Shown: in pieces, positions 23,520 to 30,681 of the stretch | Layout of the letters: the number at the start of each line of letters is the position of its first letter | Numbering within the stretch: position 1 is the stretch's first letter | DNA from: Hinthialibacter sp964556895 | GTDB lineage: Bacteria > Hinthialibacterota > Hinthialibacteria > Hinthialibacterales > Hinthialibacteraceae | Reading direction: 5' to 3' | Assembly: GCA_964556895.1 (NCBI GenBank) | Contig: CAZKYC010000029.1 | Span: 1 to 45,863, forward strand | DNA: 45,863 bases | Notes under the pieces: model-generated | Told to the model about the DNA's origin: nothing | The model's input: the letters and a program-made list of their open reading frames with translations, nothing else | The model's database searches: none | Made by a program: the position numbers and the translations under genes

Positions 23520-24614
23520 TTACATCCGTACGCGGCCACGCTGTTTCACAAGTAAGAACAAGAAAAATGGCGAGCCCAACAGGCTTGTGATTAATCCAAT
23601 CGGCAGTTCCGCCGGGGAGACAATCGTTCGTGCGACAACATCAGCGCCGAGCAGCAAAATGCCTCCCAGCAACGCGCTTGTAGGCAACAGCAATCGATTA
23701 TCTGGGCCGATTGCCAAACGCAATAAATGCGGAACGACCAGGCCAACGAAAGCAATGACTCCGCTAAGCGCAACCGAACTGCCAACGCCCAACGCCACCA
23801 GAACGATCAGCAGCCATTTCATTTGCTGCACATTGACGCCGAGATGCGACGCCTCACGTTCGCCTAGCAAATAAAGGTTCAATGAATAGCTAAAATAACC
23901 AATCGCGATAATGGAACCAAAAATGAATGGAAACGCAGGCAGAAGCGTGTTCCATAACGCGCCGCCCAAACTGCCAAACAGCCAAAATAATATGGTGCGT
24001 ACTTGTTGATCATCGCTGACGAACACAAATAAGCCGATGCCCGCTGAAGCCAACGCATTGATTGCGATCCCCGCCAGCAGCATGGTCGGCACATCGGTTT
24101 GCGATTCTTTAGTAGCAAGCAAATAAACGAAAACGGTTGTAACGATGCCGCCGCAAAAAGCCGCGAACGGCATTAAGTATAACAACGCCGTCTCGCCGAA
24201 CATGGCGGTGATCAAACTACTGTAATAGGTCATCGCGACGGCGGCGAATGCCGAACCGCTTGAAACGCCGACCAGCCCTGGCTCCGCGAGTGGATTGCGA
24301 AACATGGCTTGTAACGCTGCGCCGCAAACGCCCATGCAAGCGCCCACCAATGTTCCTAACAATACGCGAGGCAATCGAATACTGATAACGACGCTTTCGT
24401 AATAAGCAGGGACGTCCAAGTTTTGGACCAGGCCGATCTTATGTAGCACAATGCGGATCACGTCGAAGGGATGAATCGAAGCCGCGCCGACGCCGACGCA
24501 AACAATCATTGTCGCCAACAATGTTATTGATAGCGCCGGCAGCGCCAGCCCTTTTACAGAGAAAAACGGCGCCCATGCCAGCGTCGATTGTTTAACGGTA
24601 GATGCAGTTGACAT
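23520..24614 (-). CDS. hmuU: haem ABC transporter permease (FecCD family)
   Basis: The 364-residue polytopic protein has about nine to ten membrane helices and the FecCD-family motifs LLGTLVGACMGVCGAALQAM, RNPLAEPGLVGVSSGSAFA and SGVIAFVGLVVPHLLRL. It forms the inner-membrane channel with HmuV. The gene starts 9 bp after hmuT and ends 20 bp before hutW. The C-terminal tail is short and basic (KQRGRVRM). Confidence 0.95.
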   Translation of the reverse strand: MSTASTVKQSTLAWAPFFSVKGLALPALSITLLATMIVCVGVGAASIHPFDVIRIVLHKIGLVQNLDVPAYYESVVISIRLPRVLLGTLVGACMGVCGAALQAMFRNPLAEPGLVGVSSGSAFAAVAMTYYSSLITAMFGETALLYLMPFAAFCGGIVTTVFVYLLATKESQTDVPTMLLAGIAINALASAGIGLFVFVSDDQQVRTILFWLFGSLGGALWNTLLPAFPFIFGSIIAIGYFSYSLNLYLLGEREASHLGVNVQQMKWLLIVLVALGVGSSVALSGVIAFVGLVVPHLLRLAIGPDNRLLLPTSALLGGILLLGADVVARTIVSPAELPIGLITSLLGSPFFLFLLVKQRGRVRM

Positions 24615-24623
24615 CAGACCTCT

Positions 24624-25550
24624 CTATTCACTTTTCTCTTTCGCTTGAAACATCTCCGGTTTGATATAACCATCGTGCATAATGTCTGCGAGTTCCGCCG
24701 CCGCATAAACAAAGCGCGGGCCAAACATCAACAAGTACAGGCTGTCGAATTGGACGACTTTATTGTTTTTCACCGCAGGTGTATTTTTCAGTTCCGGCAT
24801 GGACGATAGGCCTTCCGTCCCGCCGACCCGCTCCGCGCCATGTGATGGGATCACAATTACGTCAGGCATCGCCTGAACAGCGGCTTCTGTTGAAATCGCT
24901 TTATAACCAATAAACCCTTTTACTGCATTCACCCCGCCCGCCATCGAAATCATGACGTCGGCGCCAGTCTTCTCGCCCGCCGCCAACAAGGTCCCGCGTT
25001 GCGCATTCATCAAAAACAGAACTTTGGGTTTGCCGGTAATTTTCTTTAATGATTTTTGAAATTCTTTATATTCGGCATCCAGTTTTTCGACCAAGACTTT
25101 GCCTGCCTCTACTTTATGAATCGCCTTGGCAATTAACGAGATCTTTTTCTCAACCGCTTCGATTGACTCGCCGCGTCCGATCATCACAAGCGGAACGCCC
25201 GCATCGCGCAGCTGCTTAATTGAGGTTTCAGGCCCAGAACCTTGAACGGCTAAAATTACGCTCGGTTCCATCGCCAAGATGCCTTCCGGCGATAATGTCC
25301 TCATATAACCAACGTCAGGCAGGCTTTCGACTTCATCGGGAAAATAACTGGTCGTATCGCGTGCGACCAGTTGTTCTTTGGCGCCAAGCGCATATATAAT
25401 TTCAGTGATATCACCGCCAACCGCGACGATGCGCGATGAATCGTTTACCACGATTTGGTTGCCGTTAGAATCAGTTACACTCACATCAGCGCCAAACGCG
25501 ATGACGCAACTCAATGCCATCCATACAAAAAGACCAAAGGTATGAATCAC
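24624..25550 (-). CDS. hmuT: periplasmic haem-binding protein
   Basis: The 308-residue protein has an N-terminal export signal (VWMALSCVIAFGA). A type III periplasmic binding fold of the haem/siderophore class follows: VVNDSSRIVAVGGDITEII, then MEPSVILAVQ, and the long connecting helix VEAGKVLVEKLDAEYKEF. GTG 25550 is the start; GGAG lies ten bases upstream, overlapping the end of the ChaN-like gene. HmuT delivers haem to HmuU/HmuV. An axial Tyr typical of HmuT is likely but cannot be pinpointed. Confidence 0.92.
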   Translation of the reverse strand: MIHTFGLFVWMALSCVIAFGADVSVTDSNGNQIVVNDSSRIVAVGGDITEIIYALGAKEQLVARDTTSYFPDEVESLPDVGYMRTLSPEGILAMEPSVILAVQGSGPETSIKQLRDAGVPLVMIGRGESIEAVEKKISLIAKAIHKVEAGKVLVEKLDAEYKEFQKSLKKITGKPKVLFLMNAQRGTLLAAGEKTGADVMISMAGGVNAVKGFIGYKAISTEAAVQAMPDVIVIPSHGAERVGGTEGLSSMPELKNTPAVKNNKVVQFDSLYLLMFGPRFVYAAAELADIMHDGYIKPEMFQAKEKSE

Positions 25551-25556
25551 GAATTT

Positions 25557-26495
25557 CTACTCCTCAGAATTAGGATTTTGTTCGATTGCATGCAAATAGT
25601 CGGCAATTGGTTGATTTAAAAAGCGCAAATCTTCGTGGGTCAATTCGATCTCGCGCTTCATGGCTTTCTCTTTTTCCGTTAACACCGTATCGCCGCTTTC
25701 GGTCATCAAGACGATGCGGTTTTTAAGACCGGGCAGGCGGCGCGCCAGGCGCGAAACGGTTCCCAACCCATACGAACAGTGCCCCGAGCCGCACAACACA
25801 ACGCCAATCCAATCTTTCGGCTTCTCTAACGATGACCAGGCGTTCGCCATTTGCTGCGCCATCATTTCATCGCGTGAAACCTGAGCGTGATAGGTTTTTT
25901 TGAGCATGTCTTCAGAAAACGCCATGTGGACCAGCAGCAACTTGTTGAGTAATTTTTCATAAAGCGGTTCATCAAAAACCATCTCTTGCGGTAGTTCATT
26001 GCGTACGTCTTTTTCTAATTTGTCCAACCCCTGTCGACCAACCGCACGGATGGTTTCGGCTTTGGCATTGAGCGCAACAACCTTCCCGCCGCCGGTGATT
26101 GCAGCTTCGAGAATCTCCTCGTAGTCTTTGTTATTTGACCAGCGTTCCGTCCAGTTGGTGAGTTCAGTTAATTCTTCAAAGGAAATTTCACCGCGATTGT
26201 ATTGGTCGAGTTGCGGTTGAAAATTCGCTTCCATCTGCTCAATGCCAAGCAACACTTTCTTGCCGCGGCTTGAGAGGCCTCCTACAATTTGCGCCTGCAA
26301 ATCATGATGCCGTTGGACGCGGTGGGCTTCGCCGATAAAGACCACGCCAACGCCAGCCAGGTCATCGACCATATCATCGAATGCAACCGGCTCGCCGCGA
26401 TACAAATCAATCCACAACAAGCAGCGTTCTTCAGCAAACGTCATGCCCGTTAAAAAAAAAACCAACCAAACAACAGCAAACGTACGGTAATTCAC
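25557..26495 (-). CDS. ChaN-like haem-associated exported protein
   Basis: The 312-residue product has a signal peptide (FAVVWLVFFLTGMTFA, cut before EER). A ChaN/Tiki-superfamily domain carries FIGEAHRVQRHHDLQAQI near residue 51, LLGIEQMEANFQPQLDQY and CGSGHCSYGLG. Campylobacter ChaN binds haem in the iron-uptake context, and the family is also related to metalloproteases with GExH motifs; here GEAH is intact. The start is GTG 26495, because the in-frame region upstream ends in the preceding gene's TGA one base away. The dense packing (1 bp upstream, 6 bp downstream) makes it part of the haem operon. It may hold haem at the periplasmic side of the outer membrane. Confidence 0.87.
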   Translation of the reverse strand: MNYRTFAVVWLVFFLTGMTFAEERCLLWIDLYRGEPVAFDDMVDDLAGVGVVFIGEAHRVQRHHDLQAQIVGGLSSRGKKVLLGIEQMEANFQPQLDQYNRGEISFEELTELTNWTERWSNNKDYEEILEAAITGGGKVVALNAKAETIRAVGRQGLDKLEKDVRNELPQEMVFDEPLYEKLLNKLLLVHMAFSEDMLKKTYHAQVSRDEMMAQQMANAWSSLEKPKDWIGVVLCGSGHCSYGLGTVSRLARRLPGLKNRIVLMTESGDTVLTEKEKAMKREIELTHEDLRFLNQPIADYLHAIEQNPNSEE

Positions 26496-26496
26496 A

Positions 26497-27222
26497 TCAA
26501 TCCGCCTTCGCGACCTTTAAGTGATGACAAAACGGTCTGTATATATTGATAAGTTCCGAATAATTTTTATTGAAATGCTGTGGACTCTTCACATGGACGG
26601 CAATCATCAGTTCGTTTAAGCGCCGCAAGGTTTGTTGACTTAAATCCAAGTAATCTTCGCTTTGGCCGATGAATAACGTAATCGCTTTATGGGCGACTTC
26701 CCACTCATACATTGCTTCCTGAACGCGCGTCCGCACATTGCGCCAACTCGGTGGTGCTAGGACGCTATTATCAGCAGGAATAACACCTCCGATATCGATC
26801 CGACGATAGACAAGATACGCAGTGCGAATCGCATCGATTGCAGCGAAGCAGCCAAACTCCCATCGGATATGCAATACTTTGCAGCGCAGCTGAATCAGGT
26901 TGTGCAGTACCATCAAAAGCCGCTTACTGCACTTGCTGTGCAGAGTCAATGAAACATTTTCAATCCTATCCAACAAAGCCTCCAATTCACTGCTTAATAA
27001 ATCTTTTTTCTCGGTTGAATGCTCAGACTCGTAGTAAACCTGGTGAATCGTTTCATAAATATCCTCTACTTTTCTGGATAATTTTTCTTCAAAACAATAC
27101 AAGTCATACCCAGCAAAAACAGAAATCGCTGATTGTAATTTATTATCTAATTTTATTAACGTGTTCATCATTCGATAAAAGTCCGTTTGGCTATTTGATG
27201 CTGGTTGGGGGATGCGGTCCAT
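26497..27222 (-). CDS. helical protein of unknown function in the haem operon
   Basis: With the start at ATG 27222 the protein has 241 residues and no signal peptide. It appears to be an all-helical bundle (long amphipathic stretches such as LLSSELEALLDRIENVSLTL), with scattered Cys and His (YDLYCFEEK, CSKRLLMVLHN). The open frame continues 102 bp upstream into the pseudopilin gene, but a start there would overlap it; the chosen ATG is 14 bp after that gene's stop. I recognise no family. Position between the pseudopilin and ChaN-like genes suggests a role in haem uptake, perhaps as a cytoplasmic haem-binding or assembly factor. This is inference. Confidence 0.72.
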   Translation of the reverse strand: MDRIPQPASNSQTDFYRMMNTLIKLDNKLQSAISVFAGYDLYCFEEKLSRKVEDIYETIHQVYYESEHSTEKKDLLSSELEALLDRIENVSLTLHSKCSKRLLMVLHNLIQLRCKVLHIRWEFGCFAAIDAIRTAYLVYRRIDIGGVIPADNSVLAPPSWRNVRTRVQEAMYEWEVAHKAITLFIGQSEDYLDLSQQTLRRLNELMIAVHVKSPQHFNKNYSELINIYRPFCHHLKVAKAD

Positions 27223-27236
27223 TGATGTTCTCGCTT

Positions 27237-27830
27237 TCAACGTTTTTGGTTTGATGCATTGATGCTCCGAGCAAAAATTTCTCCCCCGCTGAAAATGCCG
27301 TTCGACGAGTTGTAAACATACCATTCCGGCATGACAAAGCCTTTGGGGTAAAAGTAATACGGATACCTCAAACGATGGTCGGGGCCAGTGCTGGCGATAC
27401 TCCAGGTATAACGATAATTGCCGTCATTTTGCAATTGCGACCCGCCGTTTTCCGCATCGCCCCGGTTATAAACGTACATCTGGTTTTCCCAACGGTGCGC
27501 CTCGTCTTCTTCAAACATGAAAGGCGACTCCATCGGCTGGAATGGATCGGTCGGCAGCTGAGCCATGTAGGCAATCGGCGTCGTAAGCGGACGCAAACGT
27601 TCTACATAGGCGGGATCAAACGCCCCGTTCGCGGGCAATACGGTCCCGTTGTCCATGCGATACATTTCAATTGAAGTCGACAGGGCCTTGAGGTCGGCTT
27701 GCACACGGGCGATTTTTGACCGCACCATCGCATCAGAAAAATTGGTGACCGCAATTGAGGTCAAGACCCCAATTACAGCCACCACAACTAAAAGTTCAAC
27801 CAATGTAAACGCGAGACAGGAGCGTTTCAT
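27237..27830 (-). CDS. type IV pilin-like (pseudopilin) protein 2, in the haem operon
   Basis: The 197-residue product has a short leader MKRSCLA, then FTLVELLVVVAVIGVLTSIA with Glu5, and an amphipathic continuation (RSKIARVQADLKALSTSIEM). The globular domain has PTDPFQP and ends with SNGIFSGGEIFARS. It is clearly paralogous to the pseudopilin at 29718 (shared LP[ST]DPF[QN]P and NG[IL]xSxGxI). AGGGA precedes the ATG by nine bases. It lies 21 bp after the PPC-like exoprotein gene and 14 bp before the helical protein gene, so it is co-transcribed with haem import genes, an unusual association. The first assembly machinery is outside the window. Confidence 0.88.
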   Translation of the reverse strand: MKRSCLAFTLVELLVVVAVIGVLTSIAVTNFSDAMVRSKIARVQADLKALSTSIEMYRMDNGTVLPANGAFDPAYVERLRPLTTPIAYMAQLPTDPFQPMESPFMFEEDEAHRWENQMYVYNRGDAENGGSQLQNDGNYRYTWSIASTGPDHRLRYPYYFYPKGFVMPEWYVYNSSNGIFSGGEIFARSINASNQKR

Positions 27831-27851
27831 TTTGATATTCCCTGTTTGAGG

Positions 27852-29126
27852 TTAATAATGCCGCCAATTCTCGACAGATGATGTCTGGCCAAGGCCTTGC
27901 AACACAAATTGCCCGAATGCGGGCTGGTCAAACCCCGTTACAGTCTCAACCATGACGTAGTAAATCAAATTCGGCTCTGCGGTAAATGTGATTGAAGAGA
28001 GGCGTTCGTCTGCATTGATGTCGTTACTACAGTCCATCTCAGCGACCTGATGTGTTGTGAAGTTGTAGGCGTGAAGAACAAGGGCCGAATCTACCAAAGG
28101 CGCGTCTTCTGAGGCGGGCAGGATATTGATTGTGTACTGATTATCAACTTCAACCGAAGGCAGTCGATACCAAATTTCTGAACCCGTTATCCCAGTGATT
28201 CCAGAGCCATGGCCTTCGCCAACTACGGGCGGTTCGACGCACGAACTTTCAACCAAGTCTTGATTAGCAATCGTGTCGCCAATTACTTCAAAGTTCCATA
28301 TTTCTTCAACGAGACTGATCGCATCATTCAAGGTGTTGCCAACGGGTTCACCAAAAAATTCGATGGAAAGGCGAACGGAATTTTCTGTGCTGCCAATAAA
28401 AAAATCTTCCCAGACAACAACATAAGTCACACCGGCTTCAAGAGAAACAGGAAGTATGGAATCGCCCGTAATGCTGTTTGTGACACCAACTTCAGTCAGT
28501 GAACCACAATCGCCCGACCAGACGCCGATGCTACCAAAACCGCGTTCAAAGTCGTGGTCAGGAATAGGTGCGGAGTCACCTTTTGTCGCAAAATTGCTGA
28601 ACACATAGGTTCCACTCACATCTGGAGTAAATCGCCAGAAGCCGTCATGTCCGCCAGGACGACTGATGACGTCAGCAGCCGACCCGCGAAAGTCGCCAGT
28701 ATCGACCGCTTGAGAAGTATCAAATGTTTCTTGATAGGGTAAATCAGCACTTGTAATTGCGTATGGAAACCCTTTAGCAATCTCATCAGCATCGCATGTA
28801 TTAGCGATTAACAAAAAGGCTGGCTCTTGCAGAACGCTAGCGTTTGTATTGCCGCTTGACGCTCCATGAATCATACGAACGCTGCCATTCGCATTAATGA
28901 TCATTGCCAATATGCCTGCTTCAAGCGGCTCATGTTCAACAATTAATGAGACACCAAAGTTAGCGGCTAGATAATCAAGCAACGGAAGGTCATCTGTCGC
29001 TGTCACTACACTGAACCCTGCTGGATCAGCGGGCACATACTGATAGGTGTTGATGCTTTTCGCATTGACGCCAGAAACGGCAAAGACGAGAATTGTGATA
29101 ATTAGTAAAGCGAAGTTCAATTTCAT
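27852..29126 (-). CDS. secreted protein with two PPC-like beta domains, first gene of the haem operon
   Basis: The 424-residue protein has a signal peptide (LNFALLIITILVFAVSGVNA, cut before KS). An N-terminal alpha/beta part of about 100 residues precedes two domains resembling bacterial pre-peptidase C-terminal (PPC) domains. Domain one is about 135-260 (GFWRFTPDVSGTYVFSNF to ENSVRLSIEFFG), and domain two about 265-415 (SEIWYRLPSVEVDNQYTI to GQFVLQGLG). There is no protease domain. AAGGAG lies ten bases before the ATG. It is the promoter-proximal gene of the nine-gene haem unit. I infer a surface or extracellular haem or haemoprotein-binding role, with no direct evidence. Confidence 0.78.
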   Translation of the reverse strand: MKLNFALLIITILVFAVSGVNAKSINTYQYVPADPAGFSVVTATDDLPLLDYLAANFGVSLIVEHEPLEAGILAMIINANGSVRMIHGASSGNTNASVLQEPAFLLIANTCDADEIAKGFPYAITSADLPYQETFDTSQAVDTGDFRGSAADVISRPGGHDGFWRFTPDVSGTYVFSNFATKGDSAPIPDHDFERGFGSIGVWSGDCGSLTEVGVTNSITGDSILPVSLEAGVTYVVVWEDFFIGSTENSVRLSIEFFGEPVGNTLNDAISLVEEIWNFEVIGDTIANQDLVESSCVEPPVVGEGHGSGITGITGSEIWYRLPSVEVDNQYTINILPASEDAPLVDSALVLHAYNFTTHQVAEMDCSNDINADERLSSITFTAEPNLIYYVMVETVTGFDQPAFGQFVLQGLGQTSSVENWRHY

Positions 29127-29191
29127 TTTAGCGCGACTCCTTTATGGTATGATCTTGTGTTTTGCACTGTGCGCTCTTTCGCGATCGCTAC

Positions 29192-29242
29192 AAATAAAAA
29201 AGCGCAACTCGGCTGTATGAATTTCAATGCCAAGTTGCGCTT
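29192..29242 (-). terminator. intrinsic terminator of the small coiled-coil gene
   Basis: On the minus strand a stem of ten pairs (AAGCGCAACT with AGTTGCGCTT), one mismatch and three more pairs is followed by TTTTTTATTTG. It lies 47 bp downstream of the stop at 29289, and separates that gene from the haem operon. Confidence 0.78.
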
Positions 29243-29288
29243 CAACTCTCTGATTCAATTAATCAGAACGCTAAACGCCCCTAAAGAC

Positions 29289-29516
29289 TTATGTTTCATT
29301 CAAAACAGCCTCAATGCGCTCGCGAAGCGCTTTGAGCTGTTTCGATTTGAAAGCCTGCTTGGTCGCCTCAAGCGTATCAACGGCGTCTTTTAACGCCGCC
29401 CGGTATTTCTTTTCTGATGTATTCTCTTTGGATTCATTCTCAAACCGCTCGATTAGATATTCCAAACGATTGAGAGCCGTATCAAATTTATCTGAAGACT
29501 CCAATGGAACCATCAT
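29289..29516 (-). CDS. small coiled-coil protein of unknown function
   Basis: From ATG 29516 the product has 75 residues, almost entirely charged amphipathic helix (FDTALNRLEYLIERFENE, then ALRERIEAVLNET), suited to a coiled coil. The frame opens with a TTG at 29534. The N-terminal pattern faintly resembles exonuclease VII small subunit (XseB), but the later conserved positions of that family are missing. A good terminator directly downstream supports it as a real single gene. The opposite-strand frame overlapping it has no ribosome binding site or sensible composition. Confidence 0.62.
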   Translation of the reverse strand: MMVPLESSDKFDTALNRLEYLIERFENESKENTSEKKYRAALKDAVDTLEATKQAFKSKQLKALRERIEAVLNET

Positions 29517-29717
29517 AATTTGTTCTAACAACAAACCCGATAACTATATTTCATTGAATAGGAATGTAAGGCATAACAATGTTAAGTATACAAAGCATTC
29601 ATCAATCAGTCAATACTAAAATTCAATAAAATTCACTTTTTTTTGCCTATATTTTAATGACCAATAGACAAATAGTGTCTAATCAAACCCTAATCGTTTC
29701 CATTCTATGATACGGTG

Positions 29718-30305
29718 ATGAAAAATCGCCAAGCTTTCACACTGATCGAACTGCTGATCGTGGTCGCGATTATCGGCATCCTCGCCGCAATCGCTGTGCC
29801 CAACTTTCTCAACGCACAGATTCGCGCGCGCATCGCCCGCAACCACGCCGATATGCAGGCGCTGGGGACCGCGCTCGAGCAGTATCGCCTCGACTACAAC
29901 GCCTACCCGCCGGTGTCGAACTGCAACGGGCCGGCCGACCGCCACGGCGAACGCTGGGCATTGCGCGTATTGACCAGCCCAGTGGCCTATATCGGCTCAC
30001 TGCCCAGCGACCCCTTCAACCCTGGCGACCTTGTCGACGGTAACGTAGTCGGGCGTCATGACTATGGACTTTATTGGTATATCGAACGCCATTCGCGCGG
30101 GGTCGGCGGCGGATGTTCGGCGCAATCGGCGGGGCGCTTCTTCAGAAGCAGCGGCGAAATGTGGTCGCTCAAAGGCCCCGGACCCAACCAGGTCGAAGAC
30201 ATCAATCCGGCGGTTCCCTCCTCCGACCCGGGCTATGTGATCCTGCTTTATGACATGACCAACGGACTCATCAGCAACGGCGACATCTACCGTTGGGGCC
30301 CGTGA
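29718..30305 (+). CDS. type IV pilin-like (pseudopilin) protein 3
   Basis: The 195-residue product opens with KNRQAFTLIELLIVVAIIGI, a textbook prepilin leader and Glu5. It continues with an amphipathic helix and a globular domain with PSDPFNP, ending TNGLISNGDIYRWGP. It is paralogous to the pseudopilin in the haem operon. A GTG one codon earlier is an alternative start. The gene is visibly more GC-rich than its neighbours, especially from 29800 to 30290, and is not close to any gene on its strand. No assembly machinery is present. The similar proteins of related lineages often occur as dozens of orphan paralogues; the function is unknown. Confidence 0.9.
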   Translation: MKNRQAFTLIELLIVVAIIGILAAIAVPNFLNAQIRARIARNHADMQALGTALEQYRLDYNAYPPVSNCNGPADRHGERWALRVLTSPVAYIGSLPSDPFNPGDLVDGNVVGRHDYGLYWYIERHSRGVGGGCSAQSAGRFFRSSGEMWSLKGPGPNQVEDINPAVPSSDPGYVILLYDMTNGLISNGDIYRWGP

Positions 30306-30590
30306 GGTTTCATTCTGTCCGCTGCGGCCGACTCCCTCGCAATGACACGACCGGAGTCTCTCAATCAGAGGCAGGGTAGGCTCATTCGCCGCGGCGAATA
30401 GTCCACCGAATTGAACCAAGCAGGGCGGGTTGAGCGAAGCGATACCCGCCAATGAACACCTATCGAACGACTCGTGATAATACGTCCTCTTGTTAAGGGA
30501 GGTGGCGCCGTAGGCGCGTTGCGAAACGTATCTCTCATAAGTGAGGCTAAATAGAAGTGGTTAAATATGACAATTTGAATGGCAGAGAAT
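30306..30590. repeat. palindrome-rich spacer with repeat-derived sequence
   Basis: This gene-free stretch holds a run of inverted repeats. GACTCC/GGAGTC lies at 30330-30358, with a CTCGCAATGACACGACC centre. A perfect 16-bp palindrome ATTCGCCGCGGCGAAT is at 30384-30399. GGCGGGT/ACCCGCC at 30424-30450 has GAGCGAAGCG inside, and GCGCC-GTA-GGCGC is at 30505-30517. The CGCAATGAC and GGCGGGTTGAGCGAAGC strings resemble short dispersed repeats seen in many bacterial genomes. No coding frame of interest is seen. Confidence 0.5.
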
Positions 30591-30617
30591 AATGGGCTCT
30601 ATGATCTAGAGCCCATT
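30591..30617 (-). terminator. terminator-like hairpin after the GH51 gene
   Basis: A perfect 11-bp stem (AATGGGCTCTA with TAGAGCCCATT) encloses a 5-nt loop. It lies 64 bp after the stop of the minus-strand arabinofuranosidase gene. The downstream base run is ATTCTCTG on that strand, so the U-tract is poor; A-T pairs at the stem base may help. It could act on either strand. Confidence 0.55.
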
Positions 30618-30681
30618 TCTATTCTGTGTTAAGTGACCGATCCGTTTCAGTGCGGATTAGACAGTTACTGCCATCCGTGTT

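Noticed and set aside
29127..29200. Fur box upstream of the haem operon
   Set aside because: No sequence close to the 19-bp GATAATGATAATCATTATC consensus is seen, so iron control cannot be claimed.
29289..29534. Exonuclease VII small subunit (XseB) identity for the coiled-coil protein
   Set aside because: Only the first helix resembles XseB; the later conserved Tyr/Gly/Leu and Cys positions are missing and xseA is not adjacent.
29314..29619. Plus-strand open frame of 101 codons opposite the small coiled-coil gene
   Set aside because: No ribosome binding site, composition is typical of an antisense shadow, and the terminator fits the minus-strand gene.
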